Below are positions 24,101-32,443 of a stretch of 64,000 nucleotides of DNA, piece by piece (position 1 is the first letter of the stretch; each line of letters begins with the position of its first letter). Made by a program: the position numbers and the translations under genes. Origin of the DNA: Struthio camelus (lineage: Eukaryota > Chordata > Aves > Struthioniformes > Struthionidae). The stretch covers positions 25,913,068 through 25,977,067 of the forward strand of contig NC_090952.1 of assembly GCF_040807025.1 (NCBI RefSeq), read 5' to 3'. Below the pieces are notes generated by a model. It was not told where the DNA came from, did not search any database, and saw only the letters and a list, made by a program, of their open reading frames with translations.

Positions 24101-27100
24101 AAAGCGTTCACTGCTGGAATGACTGAATTGTAGCTTACAGATCTGCAAGGGGCTTTCTGTCTGTGTCTGTCTGTCTGATTTTAAATTAACTGGCTTATTT
24201 CTTTCCATGATCACATGTGTCTGTGAGATCCACCGCTTAACAATATGTTGCATATTATTTAGAGCTAGAGAAAAGATTTTGCCTGAATATCTTTTTTTGA
24301 CCCCAAATATAAATTTGGCTCTCTAAAAACCTGTGCAGATTCAAATGATTTGGGAGAGCTCTACTCATTAGAAAAACCTACAACCTAAATATGCGTAAAC
24401 TGATCATTTCAGCGGGAGAAGAGAAGTATCCCTACAAGTCTAAATTTCAAGCCTCCATTGAGTATACCAACTGTGGCCAAAACATTTCCCAAGTTCAAAA
24501 GTCCCGGGATGGATACCTTTTTATTTTTTGGTTTGATGAAAATTTAAAAAATGTTAATTTGGGTGAACCCTAAGTTTCTCCCCTTCCTGTTTCTTAGCGG
24601 TCTGCCCTGGTTTGGCTCACTCACATTTCATTGGTTTGAGTTGCATCTGAGGTAATTTCCCAGAGCTGTTGTTCTCCTGTAAGGATGGTAGCAAGATAGA
24701 GAAGTGTCAAACTAAAGTGACCTTGTCCCTGCTAGTCCTTGTCCTGTACAGGTCTCTTTCCACTGGCACAACAGTCCCTTCTCTTCCTTTCCCTTCAGCT
24801 CTTCTTTGCAAACGTGGATGCTACTGGAGTGAAAGAAAATCGCTTCAACCCTCCGATCATAGCCCGGTACATCCGCATTAACCCCACTCACTACAACATC
24901 CGGGCCACACTGCGCATGGAGCTCATCGGCTGCGATCTGAACAGTACGTCCCACCCAGGGGACCTCCTGCTGCCAAGCACCAAAGCCAGAGCCTGATCCA
25001 CGTGTTTCATGACTCCTCAGCATAAGATGGGCTTTGGAGGAACAAGGAGGGGGCTGGAGATGGGAGGGAGATGTAGGAGGAGCAATGCTGGAAACTCTCA
25101 TTATGGGCTTAGATATATCAACATCACAGCTTTGCATGCCTGAGAGCTCCTCTCCTGGACCACTGGAAACCTCCAGCAGCAGCTAAGCTGGGAAAGAACA
25201 CCCACCAGGGCAGAGCTGGCTCCCCTGGGGTAGCTGAAGTGTTGCTGGCTCAATCTGGGGGTGCAGGGAAAGAGCCGGGACAGATGTTATTGGCTTTTCC
25301 TCTACTTTGGCCACTCCAAGGCACATGGAGTTACACTCCTGTGACATGACGCAGAGCAGCAGCGCTGTGGGCTCTTTTATTTAGCTTTCCACACCAGAAG
25401 GGCTGGGCTCTCCAGCCGGTACAAGCTACAGTGGCTGTGCTTTGCTCTGCACAACGCATCTGCCATGAATAGCCTGTGCACACACACACACACACGTGCG
25501 TACCTGATCATGTGTGCAACATGTCTCCCTGCCATATCTTTCACCTGGAGACGTGTCCAGGTTGTCTGTATGTCCTGGAAGATGCACAAATTCTTCAAAT
25601 TCCTCCAAGATAGAGAATCTGGGACTAGTGGCAGGTGTAATTTGGTACCCCCCCAGCCAGACCCATGCTGGAGACAAGAGCCCTGAGCAGCGCAGGGACC
25701 ATGAGATTGCAACAAAGCACAGGAGATTCTGCTACCAGGGAAACTGCATGCAGAGCAGCTGGCCCATGGGCCACCCAGCCGGAGGAGGGGGCAACCAGGA
25801 CATATCTCCCTGATGTGTCTGTTGTCCTCTCTGACAAGCATCTCCCTCTACTCTCTTCCAGGCTGCTCCATGCCCCTTGGAATGGAGAACAGAGGGATCC
25901 CCGACCAGCGCATCTCTGCATCCTCCTACAGCACCAGTGTCCTCTCCAGCTGGTCGCCCTCCCAAGCCCGCCTGAACCAGCAGGGGAGGACCAACGCATG
26001 GAGGCCAAAGGTAGCCCACACAAGGAGACTGCCAGGCAGGCAGCTGGGGCACGGGCAGGCAGGCAGGCAGGGTCCCAGTGGGCAGGCTGGGCACTCTCAG
26101 CCTCTCCTGCCCCGGGGTCAGCAGTCCAGCAGCCGCTGAGTAGGCAAGGGGGGGACCTGTCGGCAGGGCTTCCAAGGCCCTTGGTGCTGGGCTCTGGGCC
26201 ACGATTCATGCCCAGCGAGGGCCAAGGCCTGGGATGAAGCCCTGCCCTGTGACTGGCTGTCCGGTTTTGCTGTTGGCATGCTCCCTGGCAGGGCCTCGGG
26301 ATGGCTAGGGATGGACATGGCTCAGCGATGACACGGGCCAGGGCTATTCCCAGTGGACAAGGTGGTCCTGGGCTATGTGGGGGAGTGTGTACAGCAGCAG
26401 GCACTGTGCAGGCTGCCAGCACACGAGGAGAAGAGTTACCACGCTGATAGCACCCAGCAGCTCAAACCGGACACTGGACAGGGCAGGTGAAACCCAGGAC
26501 TGTGCGCAGGGCCAGCGTGGCTTCAGTGGCATTGAGCGTACCCTTCTTGTTCCTCCTGGTGATGTTGCCAAAGGTTTAAAGGCAGTCTGTCCTCCCCCAG
26601 ACCAACAGCCCCAGCGAGTGGCTGCAGGTGGACTTTGAAGTAACTAAGAAGGTGACCGCAATCATAACCCAAGGCGCCAAGGCTGTCTTCACCAACATGT
26701 TTGTGAAGGAATTTGCTGTCTCCAGCAGCCAGAATGGCGTGCACTGGAGCCCAGTCCTGCAGGATGGCAAAGAAAAGGTAGGCAGAGCTGCCCCATGGCC
26801 AGGGCAGCCCACAGTCACCTTGCCTTCCCCCGTGGCAGCCCCCATGCTGCAAGCACAGCCCTTTGCAGCAAGCACGCTCACGGGTTTTTTGCAAGACCAG
26901 TGAGCTGGGCTGGGCTCTTTTCTCCCCAAAGCACTCCAGAGAGATGCTTGTCCAGGTTGCTCTTGTCCCCAAGGCACGGACTCCCTGCGGCTCTCACTGC
27001 ACCAGAGCTCAGCAGAGGAGAGAGCGCTACTGATTTCTCTCTCCTTTCCAGATTTTTAAGGCAAACCGAGATCACACTGGCACAGTGATGAACACCCTGG

Positions 27101-27207
27101 AGCCCCCTCTTTTTGCCCGCTATGTGAGGATTCACCCCCGCCAGTGGTACAACCACATCGCCCTGCGGACAGAGTTCCTTGGCTGTGACACTCAGCAAGA
27201 GTACTGA
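3062..27207 (+). CDS. F8: Coagulation factor VIII (25 of 26 coding exons, exon 1 missing)
   Basis: Plasma procofactor; thrombin-activated VIIIa supports factor IXa in activating factor X on phospholipid. Joined exons: 3062-3186, 3460-3582, 4128-4340, 5415-5486, 5606-5713, 7454-7675, 7957-8194, 9469-9643, 10637-10730, 13350-13561, 13910-14060, 14264-14473, 15927-18561, 19124-19289, 20143-20349, 20966-21194, 21332-21514, 21733-21849, 22776-22847, 23229-23314, 23812-23967, 24799-24943, 25862-26010, 26601-26777, 27052-27207. These total 6421 bp and give an open frame ending in TGA. Domain order is A1-a1-A2-a2-B-a3-A3-C1-C2. Thrombin-type sites are visible after a1 (IQVR/SF), after a2 (LQPR/GF) and after a3 (DPR/SF). 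Type-1 copper ligands (His, Cys, His, Met) are kept in A1 and A3. The a3 acidic segment DFDIYGEEE identifies factor VIII rather than factor V. The gene is about 24 kb here against nearly 190 kb in human. Its first coding exon was not found in the window. Confidence 0.96.
3460..3582 (+). CDS. F8: F8 exon 3 (A1 domain)
   Basis: 123 bp, identical in length to human exon 3, with CTCTGCAG acceptor and GTGAGT donor. It begins [15 protein letters not shown] and ends SYWKVSEG, a cupredoxin-fold core of A1. Confidence 0.95.
4128..4340 (+). CDS. F8: F8 exon 4 (A1 domain)
   Basis: 213 bp, the human length, with a GTAAGG donor. It contains the calcium-binding acidic loop area and ends [14 protein letters not shown], the hallmark A-domain motif. 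Confidence 0.95.
5415..5486 (+). CDS. F8: F8 exon 5 (A1 domain)
   Basis: 72 bp against 69 bp in human, phase 1 at both ends. It encodes [14 protein letters not shown], an A1 core strand; the donor is GTAACT. Confidence 0.93.
5606..5713 (+). CDS. F8: F8 exon 6 (A1 domain)
   Basis: 108 bp against 117 bp in human. It begins GKSWYSEP after the split glycine and ends [12 protein letters not shown], typical of A domains, before GTAAGT. One N-glycosylation sequon (NRT) and one NGS are visible. Confidence 0.93.
5714..7453. other. F8 intron 6 (with old LINE remnant)
   Basis: No exon was found. The only structure I recognise is a diverged CR1/L3-like LINE remnant in reverse orientation near its 3' end, listed separately. 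Confidence 0.6.
6890..7060 (-). mobile_element. Diverged CR1/L3-like LINE remnant
   Basis: The pattern of a short AT-rich lead, a GGACCACATTTACCC-like block, GCCACTGCATC and GAGCTC followed by CAACATG resembles, on the opposite strand, the conserved ORF2-end segment of sauropsid CR1/L3 LINEs. It is heavily diverged, and the limits are approximate. The identification is from memory of the family and was not computed. Confidence 0.4.
7454..7675 (+). CDS. F8: F8 exon 7 (A1 domain)
   Basis: 222 bp, exactly the human length. [11 protein letters not shown] carries the first type-1 copper histidine, and [12 protein letters not shown] carries the cysteine and second histidine. One human histidine in the CHI triplet is replaced by glutamine (CQI). 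Confidence 0.95.
7957..8194 (+). CDS. F8: F8 exon 8 (A1 end, a1 acidic linker, A2 start)
   Basis: 238 bp against 262 bp in human; the deficit is in the a1 acidic linker. The exon begins with the copper-ligand Met ([15 protein letters not shown]), then a short Asp/Glu-rich linker, then the thrombin-type bond IQVR/SF and [14 protein letters not shown] of A2. No arginine lies between EER and the thrombin arginine, so the human Arg336 inactivation site has no obvious counterpart. Confidence 0.93.
8195..10636. other. F8 introns 8 and 9 flanking exon 9
   Basis: Apart from exon 9 (9469-9643) nothing coding or repetitive was recognised. Base composition is ordinary intronic, less GC-rich than the MPP1 region. 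Confidence 0.5.
9469..9643 (+). CDS. F8: F8 exon 9 (A2 domain)
   Basis: 175 bp against 172 bp in human. It contains [19 protein letters not shown] and [15 protein letters not shown], the start of the A2 cupredoxin fold. Confidence 0.94.
10637..10730 (+). CDS. F8: F8 exon 10 (A2 domain)
   Basis: 94 bp, the human length. It encodes [17 protein letters not shown] and ends MKPSEG/A at the split codon before GTAAGG. Confidence 0.95.
10731..13349. other. F8 intron 10 (largest F8 intron here)
   Basis: A 2.6-kb intron with an ancient MIR copy near 11.45-11.57 kb. No extra exon is supported; open frames over 100 codons on either strand lack family resemblance. Confidence 0.55.
11446..11570 (-). mobile_element. 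MIR SINE, reverse orientation
   Basis: GGGGAAACCAAGATGC, then CTTGCCAGAGGTCACCCAGC, then a GGTGGGATCAGAAGCAGGGTCTG-like segment follow the reverse-complement MIR consensus in the right order and spacing. The copy is old and diverged, as expected for MIR in birds. Confidence 0.6.
13350..13561 (+). CDS. F8: F8 exon 11 (A2 domain)
   Basis: 212 bp against 215 bp in human. It includes [19 protein letters not shown] and ends SMDQRGNQ, the region that in human binds factor IXa and contains the activated protein C site Arg562. That Arg-Gly bond is retained. Confidence 0.95.
13910..14060 (+). CDS. F8: F8 exon 12 (A2 domain)
   Basis: 151 bp, the human length. It encodes [20 protein letters not shown] and the following NIQRFC segment of A2, ending before GTGAGT. 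Confidence 0.95.
14264..14473 (+). CDS. F8: F8 exon 13 (A2 domain)
   Basis: 210 bp, the human length. It begins [21 protein letters not shown] and runs to FMSLEKP at the exon 14 junction. Confidence 0.95.
14474..15926. other. F8 intron 13
   Basis: No exon was found. The frame open just upstream of exon 14 is intronic, because the acceptor and the protein alignment both place the exon start at 15927. The intron carries a 27-bp perfect palindrome, listed separately. Confidence 0.6.
15302..15328. repeat. 27-bp perfect inverted repeat
   Basis: Thirteen-base arms (TGCTTGCTTTGCT and its exact complement) flank a single A. It could form a hairpin or a symmetric protein-binding site. No gene or transposon end is associated with it. 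Confidence 0.7.
15927..18561 (+). CDS. F8: F8 exon 14 (A2 end, a2, B domain, a3, A3 start)
   Basis: 2635 bp against 3106 bp in human, uninterrupted. The frame is open further upstream, but GACAG/GC is the acceptor because translation resumes there as [17 protein letters not shown], the A2 end. A short acidic a2 with two tyrosines (GYVDYEEED) leads to the thrombin-type bond LQPR/GF. The B domain that follows is Ser/Thr/Glu-rich, with about 13 N-X-S/T sequons and little resemblance to human. A furin-type RQTR/S is visible about two-thirds through it. The exon ends with a3 ([15 protein letters not shown]), whose tyrosine corresponds to the sulfated VWF-binding Tyr1680 of human, and then [15 protein letters not shown] of A3. 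Confidence 0.95.
19124..19289 (+). CDS. F8: F8 exon 15 (A3 domain)
   Basis: 166 bp against 154 bp in human; the joint with exon 14 is AT/A. It encodes [18 protein letters not shown] and [15 protein letters not shown]. Extra residues at the start lie in the loop that varies between species. Confidence 0.92.
20143..20349 (+). CDS. F8: F8 exon 16 (A3 domain)
   Basis: 207 bp against 213 bp in human. It runs from [15 protein letters not shown] to [15 protein letters not shown], a strongly diagnostic A3 motif. Confidence 0.95.
20966..21194 (+). CDS. F8: F8 exon 17 (A3 domain)
   Basis: 229 bp, the human length. It contains [18 protein letters not shown] and [17 protein letters not shown], ending DFKRNHSFH. 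Confidence 0.95.
21332..21514 (+). CDS. F8: F8 exon 18 (A3 domain)
   Basis: 183 bp, the human length. [19 protein letters not shown] is followed by [11 protein letters not shown], which carries the first A3 type-1 copper histidine. Confidence 0.95.
21733..21849 (+). CDS. F8: F8 exon 19 (A3 domain end)
   Basis: 117 bp, the human length. [17 protein letters not shown] supplies the Cys, His and Met copper ligands of A3. Confidence 0.95.
21850..22775. other. F8 intron 19
   Basis: An AT-richer patch at about 22.07-22.40 kb contains a short hairpin (GATGCC, 7-base loop, GGCATC at about 22.23-22.26 kb). This hints at an old unrecognised repeat. No coding potential is supported. Confidence 0.4.
22776..22847 (+). 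CDS. F8: F8 exon 20 (C1 domain start)
   Basis: 72 bp, the human length. It encodes [23 protein letters not shown], the start of the first discoidin (F5/8 type C) domain with its first disulfide cysteine. Confidence 0.95.
23229..23314 (+). CDS. F8: F8 exon 21 (C1 domain)
   Basis: 86 bp, the human length. It encodes [20 protein letters not shown] and ends at WIQ before GTAAGA. Confidence 0.95.
23812..23967 (+). CDS. F8: F8 exon 22 (C1 domain)
   Basis: 156 bp, the human length. It encodes [20 protein letters not shown] and [19 protein letters not shown], the discoidin core. Confidence 0.95.
23968..24798. other. F8 intron 22 (no nested gene)
   Basis: Only 831 bp long and AT-rich, with a TCTG microsatellite at about 24.15 kb. 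The human intron 22 holds a CpG island and the nested F8A gene; neither is present here. Confidence 0.75.
24148..24178 (+). repeat. (TCTG)n-like microsatellite
   Basis: CTTTCTGTCTGTGTCTGTCT and following repeats form a short imperfect tetranucleotide array in F8 intron 22. Confidence 0.7.
24799..24943 (+). CDS. F8: F8 exon 23 (C1 domain end)
   Basis: 145 bp, the human length. It ends [14 protein letters not shown], closing the C1 disulfide; the donor is GTACGT. Confidence 0.95.
25479..25495 (+). repeat. (CA)n microsatellite
   Basis: About eight CA units in F8 intron 23, the candidate polymorphic repeat closest to the C2 exons. Confidence 0.8.
25862..26010 (+). CDS. F8: F8 exon 24 (C2 domain start)
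   Basis: 149 bp, the human length. [20 protein letters not shown] opens C2. The human membrane-inserting Met-Phe pair (2199/2200) corresponds to Val-Leu here (TSVLSSW), so the spike stays hydrophobic. Confidence 0.95.
26601..26777 (+). CDS. F8: F8 exon 25 (C2 domain)
   Basis: 177 bp, the human length. It includes [21 protein letters not shown]. The second human hydrophobic spike (Leu2251/Leu2252) is represented by Val-Phe in [12 protein letters not shown]. Confidence 0.95.
27052..27207 (+). CDS. F8: F8 exon 26 (C2 domain end and stop)
   Basis: 156 coding bases ending [22 protein letters not shown] and [10 protein letters not shown] close the C2 domain with its disulfide cysteine, as in other factor VIII proteins. 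Confidence 0.95.
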   Translation: MFKANRDHTGTVMNTLEPPLFARYVRIHPRQWYNHIALRTEFLGCDTQQEY

Positions 27208-27509
27208 TGGCTACGGGGCCAGGCATGGGCACCAGCGGCCCAGGGACCCACGTCCAGCCGCACACTGAACTCTCACCGGCGCCAGAGCCACTGCCGCGAG
27301 CAGCCCTGCAGGGGCCCCCCCTGCTGCACGGGTCCAACAGGCGCTGGTGGCATCAGCACAGTTTCTTCCATTTCCACTGGCTCTGGCCATGCTCATGGCT
27401 CCTGCTGCCAGGACGGAGAAGACCTGCAGAGCTGGGTGGCCAGCAGGTTGTCAGTCTTTTTCTGTCTCTCATACACCAGCTGCCATATAGTCAGATGCCA
27501 TGCTGAAGA

Positions 27510-27515
27510 ATTAAA
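27510..27515 (+). terminator. F8: F8 poly(A) signal (ATTAAA)
   Basis: ATTAAA lies about 300 bases after the F8 stop and is the first canonical signal downstream. If used, the 3' UTR would be about 0.33 kb, far shorter than the roughly 1.8 kb human one. Confidence 0.55.
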
Positions 27516-28650
27516 CAGTAATTTTCCAGTATCTCCCTCTCTGCATTTTCTCCTCTTCTCCAGCTTTGAAGTCCCTGGGGGCTCAGAGTCAGCATTACTA
27601 GCAGCTAATAATTAATTAGCCCCAGAGATTCTCAGCATTATTTTCCACAAGCTCCTGGTGCCCGGGCACAGCCCTGGAGGAGAGCACAGCAGAGATAAGG
27701 GCCAGGGGAGGAGGCCCTGCTGTCACCCCCAGGGCACATTTCACAATCAGCAGGGATTTGGCTGGTTTCCCTGGAGGCAGCAGTTGCTCAACCTGACTCA
27801 GCACTGGGCTCTGGTTCTCCAGTTTCCTTTAATCTCCTTCCCATAGTGCTCTTGCTATCATGGCCTGATGTCATCACTCTGCTTTTCACGGCTGTCTCAA
27901 GTGAGGCCCTTTCTGCTTATTCACCAGAGGACTTTTGTTGATCCTGGTGTCTCCTGGGGCCCTGGTGGGGTTTTGCCCACCGGCAGAGCTGCCAGCTTCC
28001 TGGGAAAGGCAGCCGTTCCTGCCTCGGACTACCAGCTGGGCAGGCTGCTGGATGCCCCTCTCCTCGATGCTAGCAATGTGCCACAGGAGGCTGGAGAACG
28101 TAGGAAGATCCTGGCAAGACAGTGTCCTCTGAAGAGCTGGTCACCCACCTCAAGATGCCACTCTTACTTATTCCCACCCTTGTAAGCAATAAAGGCGACA
28201 GTACCACTCTGCCTGCAGTGCTCAATCTGTCCCTGCAGGCCAGGAAAGAGCCTTTGATTGCTCCACCTCCCTTTGGCAGCATTTTCTCAGGGGGTGAGGA
28301 CCCCAAAGGGCTGCCTGAGCCCTAGCAGGGCCCATAGCCAGGCTGGTGGGATCTCAGGGTGCGTACTGGATACAGCGGTGGCAAAGCCCCTCTCTGAAGA
28401 ACTTCATGGGCTGGCATCACCTTTCCAGGCATGCACGCTCCCGCTCCCCCATCAGCCACCAGAACAGCGTGTAGCCTCCCCCAGGAGGAGGTTTTGGCTC
28501 TCCCCTTCGTGGCACCTGCCACTCGCAACAGGCACAGGGGTTTGGGGGACATATTTGCTCCCAGGATCAGGGAGACCCCTGGCACGGGGAGGCCGTAGGG
28601 GCTTCTGCCCTCTGCTCTGCTGAGGGCAGCAGGAGCATCGCCCTAGATGT

Positions 28651-28717
28651 GGGGACCTCCTGGAGCAATGGGGACCTCCTGATGCAACGGGGACCTCCTG
28701 ATGCAACAGTGACCTCA
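28651..28717 (+). repeat. 19-bp minisatellite, 3.5 copies
   Basis: Units of the form GGGGACCTCCTGATGCAAC: the second and third are identical, the first differs at a few positions, and a degenerate half unit follows. It is non-coding, in the F8-SMIM9 gap. Confidence 0.85.
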
Positions 28718-31485
28718 GAAAGCCCCGGAGCTCCTTGTGGGCTCCAGAAGCAGGGCGGCCCCAAGGACCCACATCAGGGGAGAACCTATCTCCTCTGGGG
28801 CAGCCGTGGGGTGGCTGTCGGCAAGCCAGAGCCTGCACCACCCTCCAGGGGCTCCTGAGCCTGGTCTCCCCCGTGCCGTGAGTCCCAGGGGATGAGGCTG
28901 GTGGGAGAGGCTGGCGTTTGCAGTAAACACCGCTGTGGCAGCTGGGCCTGGTGGAAAATAAGGTTATAGGGGTCATGTGAGGAATGGCTGCACTGAGCTG
29001 CCCAGCTCCTCTCCTGCGCTGGCCGTCTCTCCCTCAGACCAGGGAGGTTGTCTCACGCATTTACATTAGATATATCTGTGACTAGAAGTGTTTGGGTATC
29101 TGAGCCTACTTAGTCTCCGCACTGTCAGTTTGGTTTCAAACCATGACAACCTTGGGGGCAAGGTATGTGAGAAGGCTGCTGGCACTTCTGGAGAACAAGG
29201 ATGTTCTCAGAGGAAAGCAAAGCCAAGCTTGAAACTGGACCTCCCTGCTCTCGTCCAGGCTGCTGAGCTCCTGGTGGTTGTGAGCTGGGTGCAGAAGAGG
29301 CAGTCATTTCCTGACCATGCAGCTGGACTTGAAGCCCTGAGGAAGGAGGACAGAGAACATGCAGTGTCCACAGGCCAGGAGCTCAGTCTGGCCATGTGCA
29401 CCCTCCTACCACCCTCGAGTGCTCTCAGCAGGAGACCGTGGCACACACAGATGCTCTCCTCTGCAGCCTCCATCAGGAGGAAGCATACGGCAGATCAGCC
29501 TAGCAGTGTGGCCCAACAGTGATCCCTCACCCAGTAGAGACCAGTAGCTGATGTCTCAGATGAAGCAGGGCTGAAAACCTCATGCAACCTCCTGGCTCCA
29601 CATTGCTGTACAAGGAGCCTTTGCTGCGCCTCTGGCAGTGATTACATTACAGCCCTAAGCAGGAGATGCAATTACCCTTTGGCTTAATTGCATTGTGACA
29701 ATAACCAGGAGCAGAAGTGAGGAGAGACTGCCTGGTGTGAGCTGGCCTGGAGAGAGGAAGCTGAAGCCGTAAGCTTCTCAACAGGGACTGTCCCTGCCTG
29801 GGGCAGGGCAGGTCCACAAATACCCTGCCACTGGAGTGCCTTTGAGCTCGGTGAAAGGTCTCACCTTCAGTCTGGGAAGACAAAAACTGTCACCTTGGGC
29901 CCTTCTCAAGGCGACCGTCCTCTGCTCTGAGGCAACTACATCTCGCTTGAGTGCAGTGGCCAACCCTGCATGCAGACAGCTGGCTGCAGCCTCTGGACCA
30001 CCAGTGCAGAGGAACATCCCCAGAGGGTGGACCGCCTGACACCAAGGAGAACAGAGACTGCCACTCAGCCCCAAGCATCAGTTCGGCTGTGGCCAGAGAC
30101 CAGCACGTGCTCCAGTGAGGAGCTGGCCCAGAACCCTGTGCTGATGCCCCTGGATGAGGGCAGGCAGCTGCATCCTCTGCCCTCGTGGCCTTTACTACCA
30201 CTGCAGGCCAGTCTGGGCCTGGCCAGCTGAAGCTTAAATACCTGTTGGGGTGAGGGCAACGATGGGGATTGGTCAAGAGCAGGAGGTTTTAGTATACGGG
30301 ATTGGTTAGGAACATGAGCCCTTCCAGGGGCTGGCTCAGATCAGGCATAGTAATGCAGGACTGGCTGGTCTGTGTGGTCCTTGCTGCCTTGTTTCTCAGG
30401 GCTGATATCTGCTTTGTGTGCTGAAGCAGTGACACGGCCTCTGCCCATACCAGTGGATGCTCAGGCTCGTCCTGCCTCCAGAAACAAGCAGTTCTGTTGT
30501 GTTGAAGGGCTTAAAAAATGAAGCAAAAGGTTCATGCCCAGGATTGGATCAGAGGAAGAGCAAGGACCTCTCTGGATCATTTTCAAAGACGAGACAGTGC
30601 TGAAAACACTGCAGGTGACCAAGCAGCCTTCACCAGCGAGCCCTGAGCAACTCCAGGACGTTCTCCAGCTGCCCAGATCTGGAAACACAGATCCCTCTCA
30701 GCAAAGGGGCTGCACTGAGTGGGAGTGCTGGGAAGAAGCTGTGGGCGTGCAGGAGGATGTGTCAGAGCCTGTCGAGCTCTGGCATCCATTACTGGAAGTG
30801 TCTCTTGACATTTATCTTGTGGGAAATGGAGACCAGACGCCGTTTCCTCCTGGCGCGACGCAGATCTGAGATGCGCCACAGCCTCCCCCGAGCCACAGAC
30901 GTTTCTGCGCAGAAGAAGGGCCAGATTCTCAAACGAGCACAAAGTGCTCTGCCTCTCGGCTGGGGGGGGGGTGCCCTGTTTAATTTCCACCCTCATAAAG
31001 AGATCTACTGTGGTGCGTGGGCATGCAGCCGAATCTTCCTGGACACCGGGGATCTCATCCTCTTTCATGGCTCAGCTCCTAGCAGTGCCCAGGCTGTGTG
31101 ACCCAGCAGTCACTCAGTTGTCTGGAGTCCCTGAGGAGATAAGACACATCCCCTCCACGTCCTTTCTAGTACAGCCTAAGCAGAGATTATTTTGCAGCCC
31201 CAAAGTCTGCGAGTCATTTCAATGCTGAGCCAAAGCCAGATGAACCACAGGCCAGGGCTGCTCCTGAATGTGGCTTCTCCCATGTCAGACTGAGAGCCCC
31301 CACTCTGCAGCCCTCCCAGGCCAGACTTGGTGGGGGGTGCATGCAGGCATCACAGCTGGACAAATGGGCACCGTTCTCAGGAAAAGCTGGCAGCACAGAA
31401 CAGAAATGGGCAGCAGCACGTTGAGCAGAGCACCCAACAGGGACCATGGCCAAAAGGGAGTGAAGCGAACTCCAGAAAGGACAGC

Positions 31486-31563
31486 TTAATTCCCAGCTCT
31501 GCTGCAGAACTATGGCCAAGCTGCTCATCCCATCCTCCACCTCAGTTTCCCCATATGCAATCA
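31486..31563 (+). mobile_element. MIR SINE fragment
   Basis: TTCCCAGCTCTGCTGC, then TGGCCAAGCTGCTCATCC, then CTCAGTTTCCCCAT follow the forward MIR consensus order (in the consensus, a CCAGCTCTGCCACT block, a TTGGGCAAGT block and a CTCAGTTTCCTCATCTG block). Confidence 0.6.
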
Positions 31564-32232
31564 GGAGGGAATGAACAGACTCCCTTTTTTCTTCTGCCAG
31601 ATGTCTCTTCTCACATTTCTCCCTCCCACTACTTATTCCATGGTTGACTGCAAGGCTTCTGTTTGCTCTCCGTATTTCTGGTTGCCCACCCCAGCGTCCT
31701 CGTTGTTACCAGCCTCTTCCACAGGCCATGAGCACAAGAGGAGCCAGGAGCCAAGGCTTCCTGTCTCGAGGAGGACAGGTTTCAGTGTGCAGCACATTTC
31801 TAAGCCCTACCAAGGACTTGGCTCAGCTAAATGGCTCCTCAATCCTGTTACACGCTCAGACTCGCCCCCACAACCCTGTCTCTCCAGGAGAGACGGCAGC
31901 CAGCGCAAGGGCACGGCAGCGGTCTCTGGGTGAGCACTTCCCTCAGGCCACTTCAGCTGCTGGGGGAGGGTGCTCTGAAGTGCACCGCAGATCCATCCTG
32001 GTCAGCCAGGCAGGGCCGGGGCGGCGATGGTCCAAGCAGCACCCTCCAGCCTGGCGGGCACACATGTGGGTGCTGCGTGCAGTCAGACACCTGGGGACAG
32101 CTCTAGGCCCCTGAGCCTAGTTCATTGTTTCTTACCGTAATCCAACTTTACAGGCTTTCCAGGGATCCCTGCAGACGAGGACGGGGCCACTCAGAGGCCC
32201 ATCTCAGAGTCATCACTGGGCCACAAGAAGCC

Positions 32233-32443
32233 ATGGTCCCGAGAGCTGCCCTTCTGCTCCTTGGGCTGGCTGCCTTGGTCTCCCACCGTCCCTCCGAGCC
32301 CAAGGCCACCTCCAAGATGGGCAGGGCAAAGCTGAGGGCCAGATGGGAAGCAGCCCCACGGAGACCTCTGGATCACGCAGAGATAGGGCCTGAATCCCTT
32401 CTTGGCACAGGAGAGAGAGAAAGCTCCAGCCAGCCGATCCGGC
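32233..32443 (+). CDS. SMIM9: SMIM9 coding exon 1
   Basis: Carries the start codon, the signal peptide and the variable lumenal or extracellular stretch; ends in phase 1 before a consensus GTAAGT donor. Confidence 0.85.

Larger units (their letters stand above)
27516..32232. other. Intergenic DNA between F8 and SMIM9
   Basis: No gene was recognised. It holds a 19-bp minisatellite (28.65 kb) and a MIR copy (31.49 kb). The 5' UTR and promoter of SMIM9 should lie near its right end but are not identifiable by eye. Confidence 0.5.

Noticed and set aside
25625-26422. 265-codon minus-strand frame over F8 exon 24
   Set aside because: Lies antisense to a well-supported exon and shows no domain.
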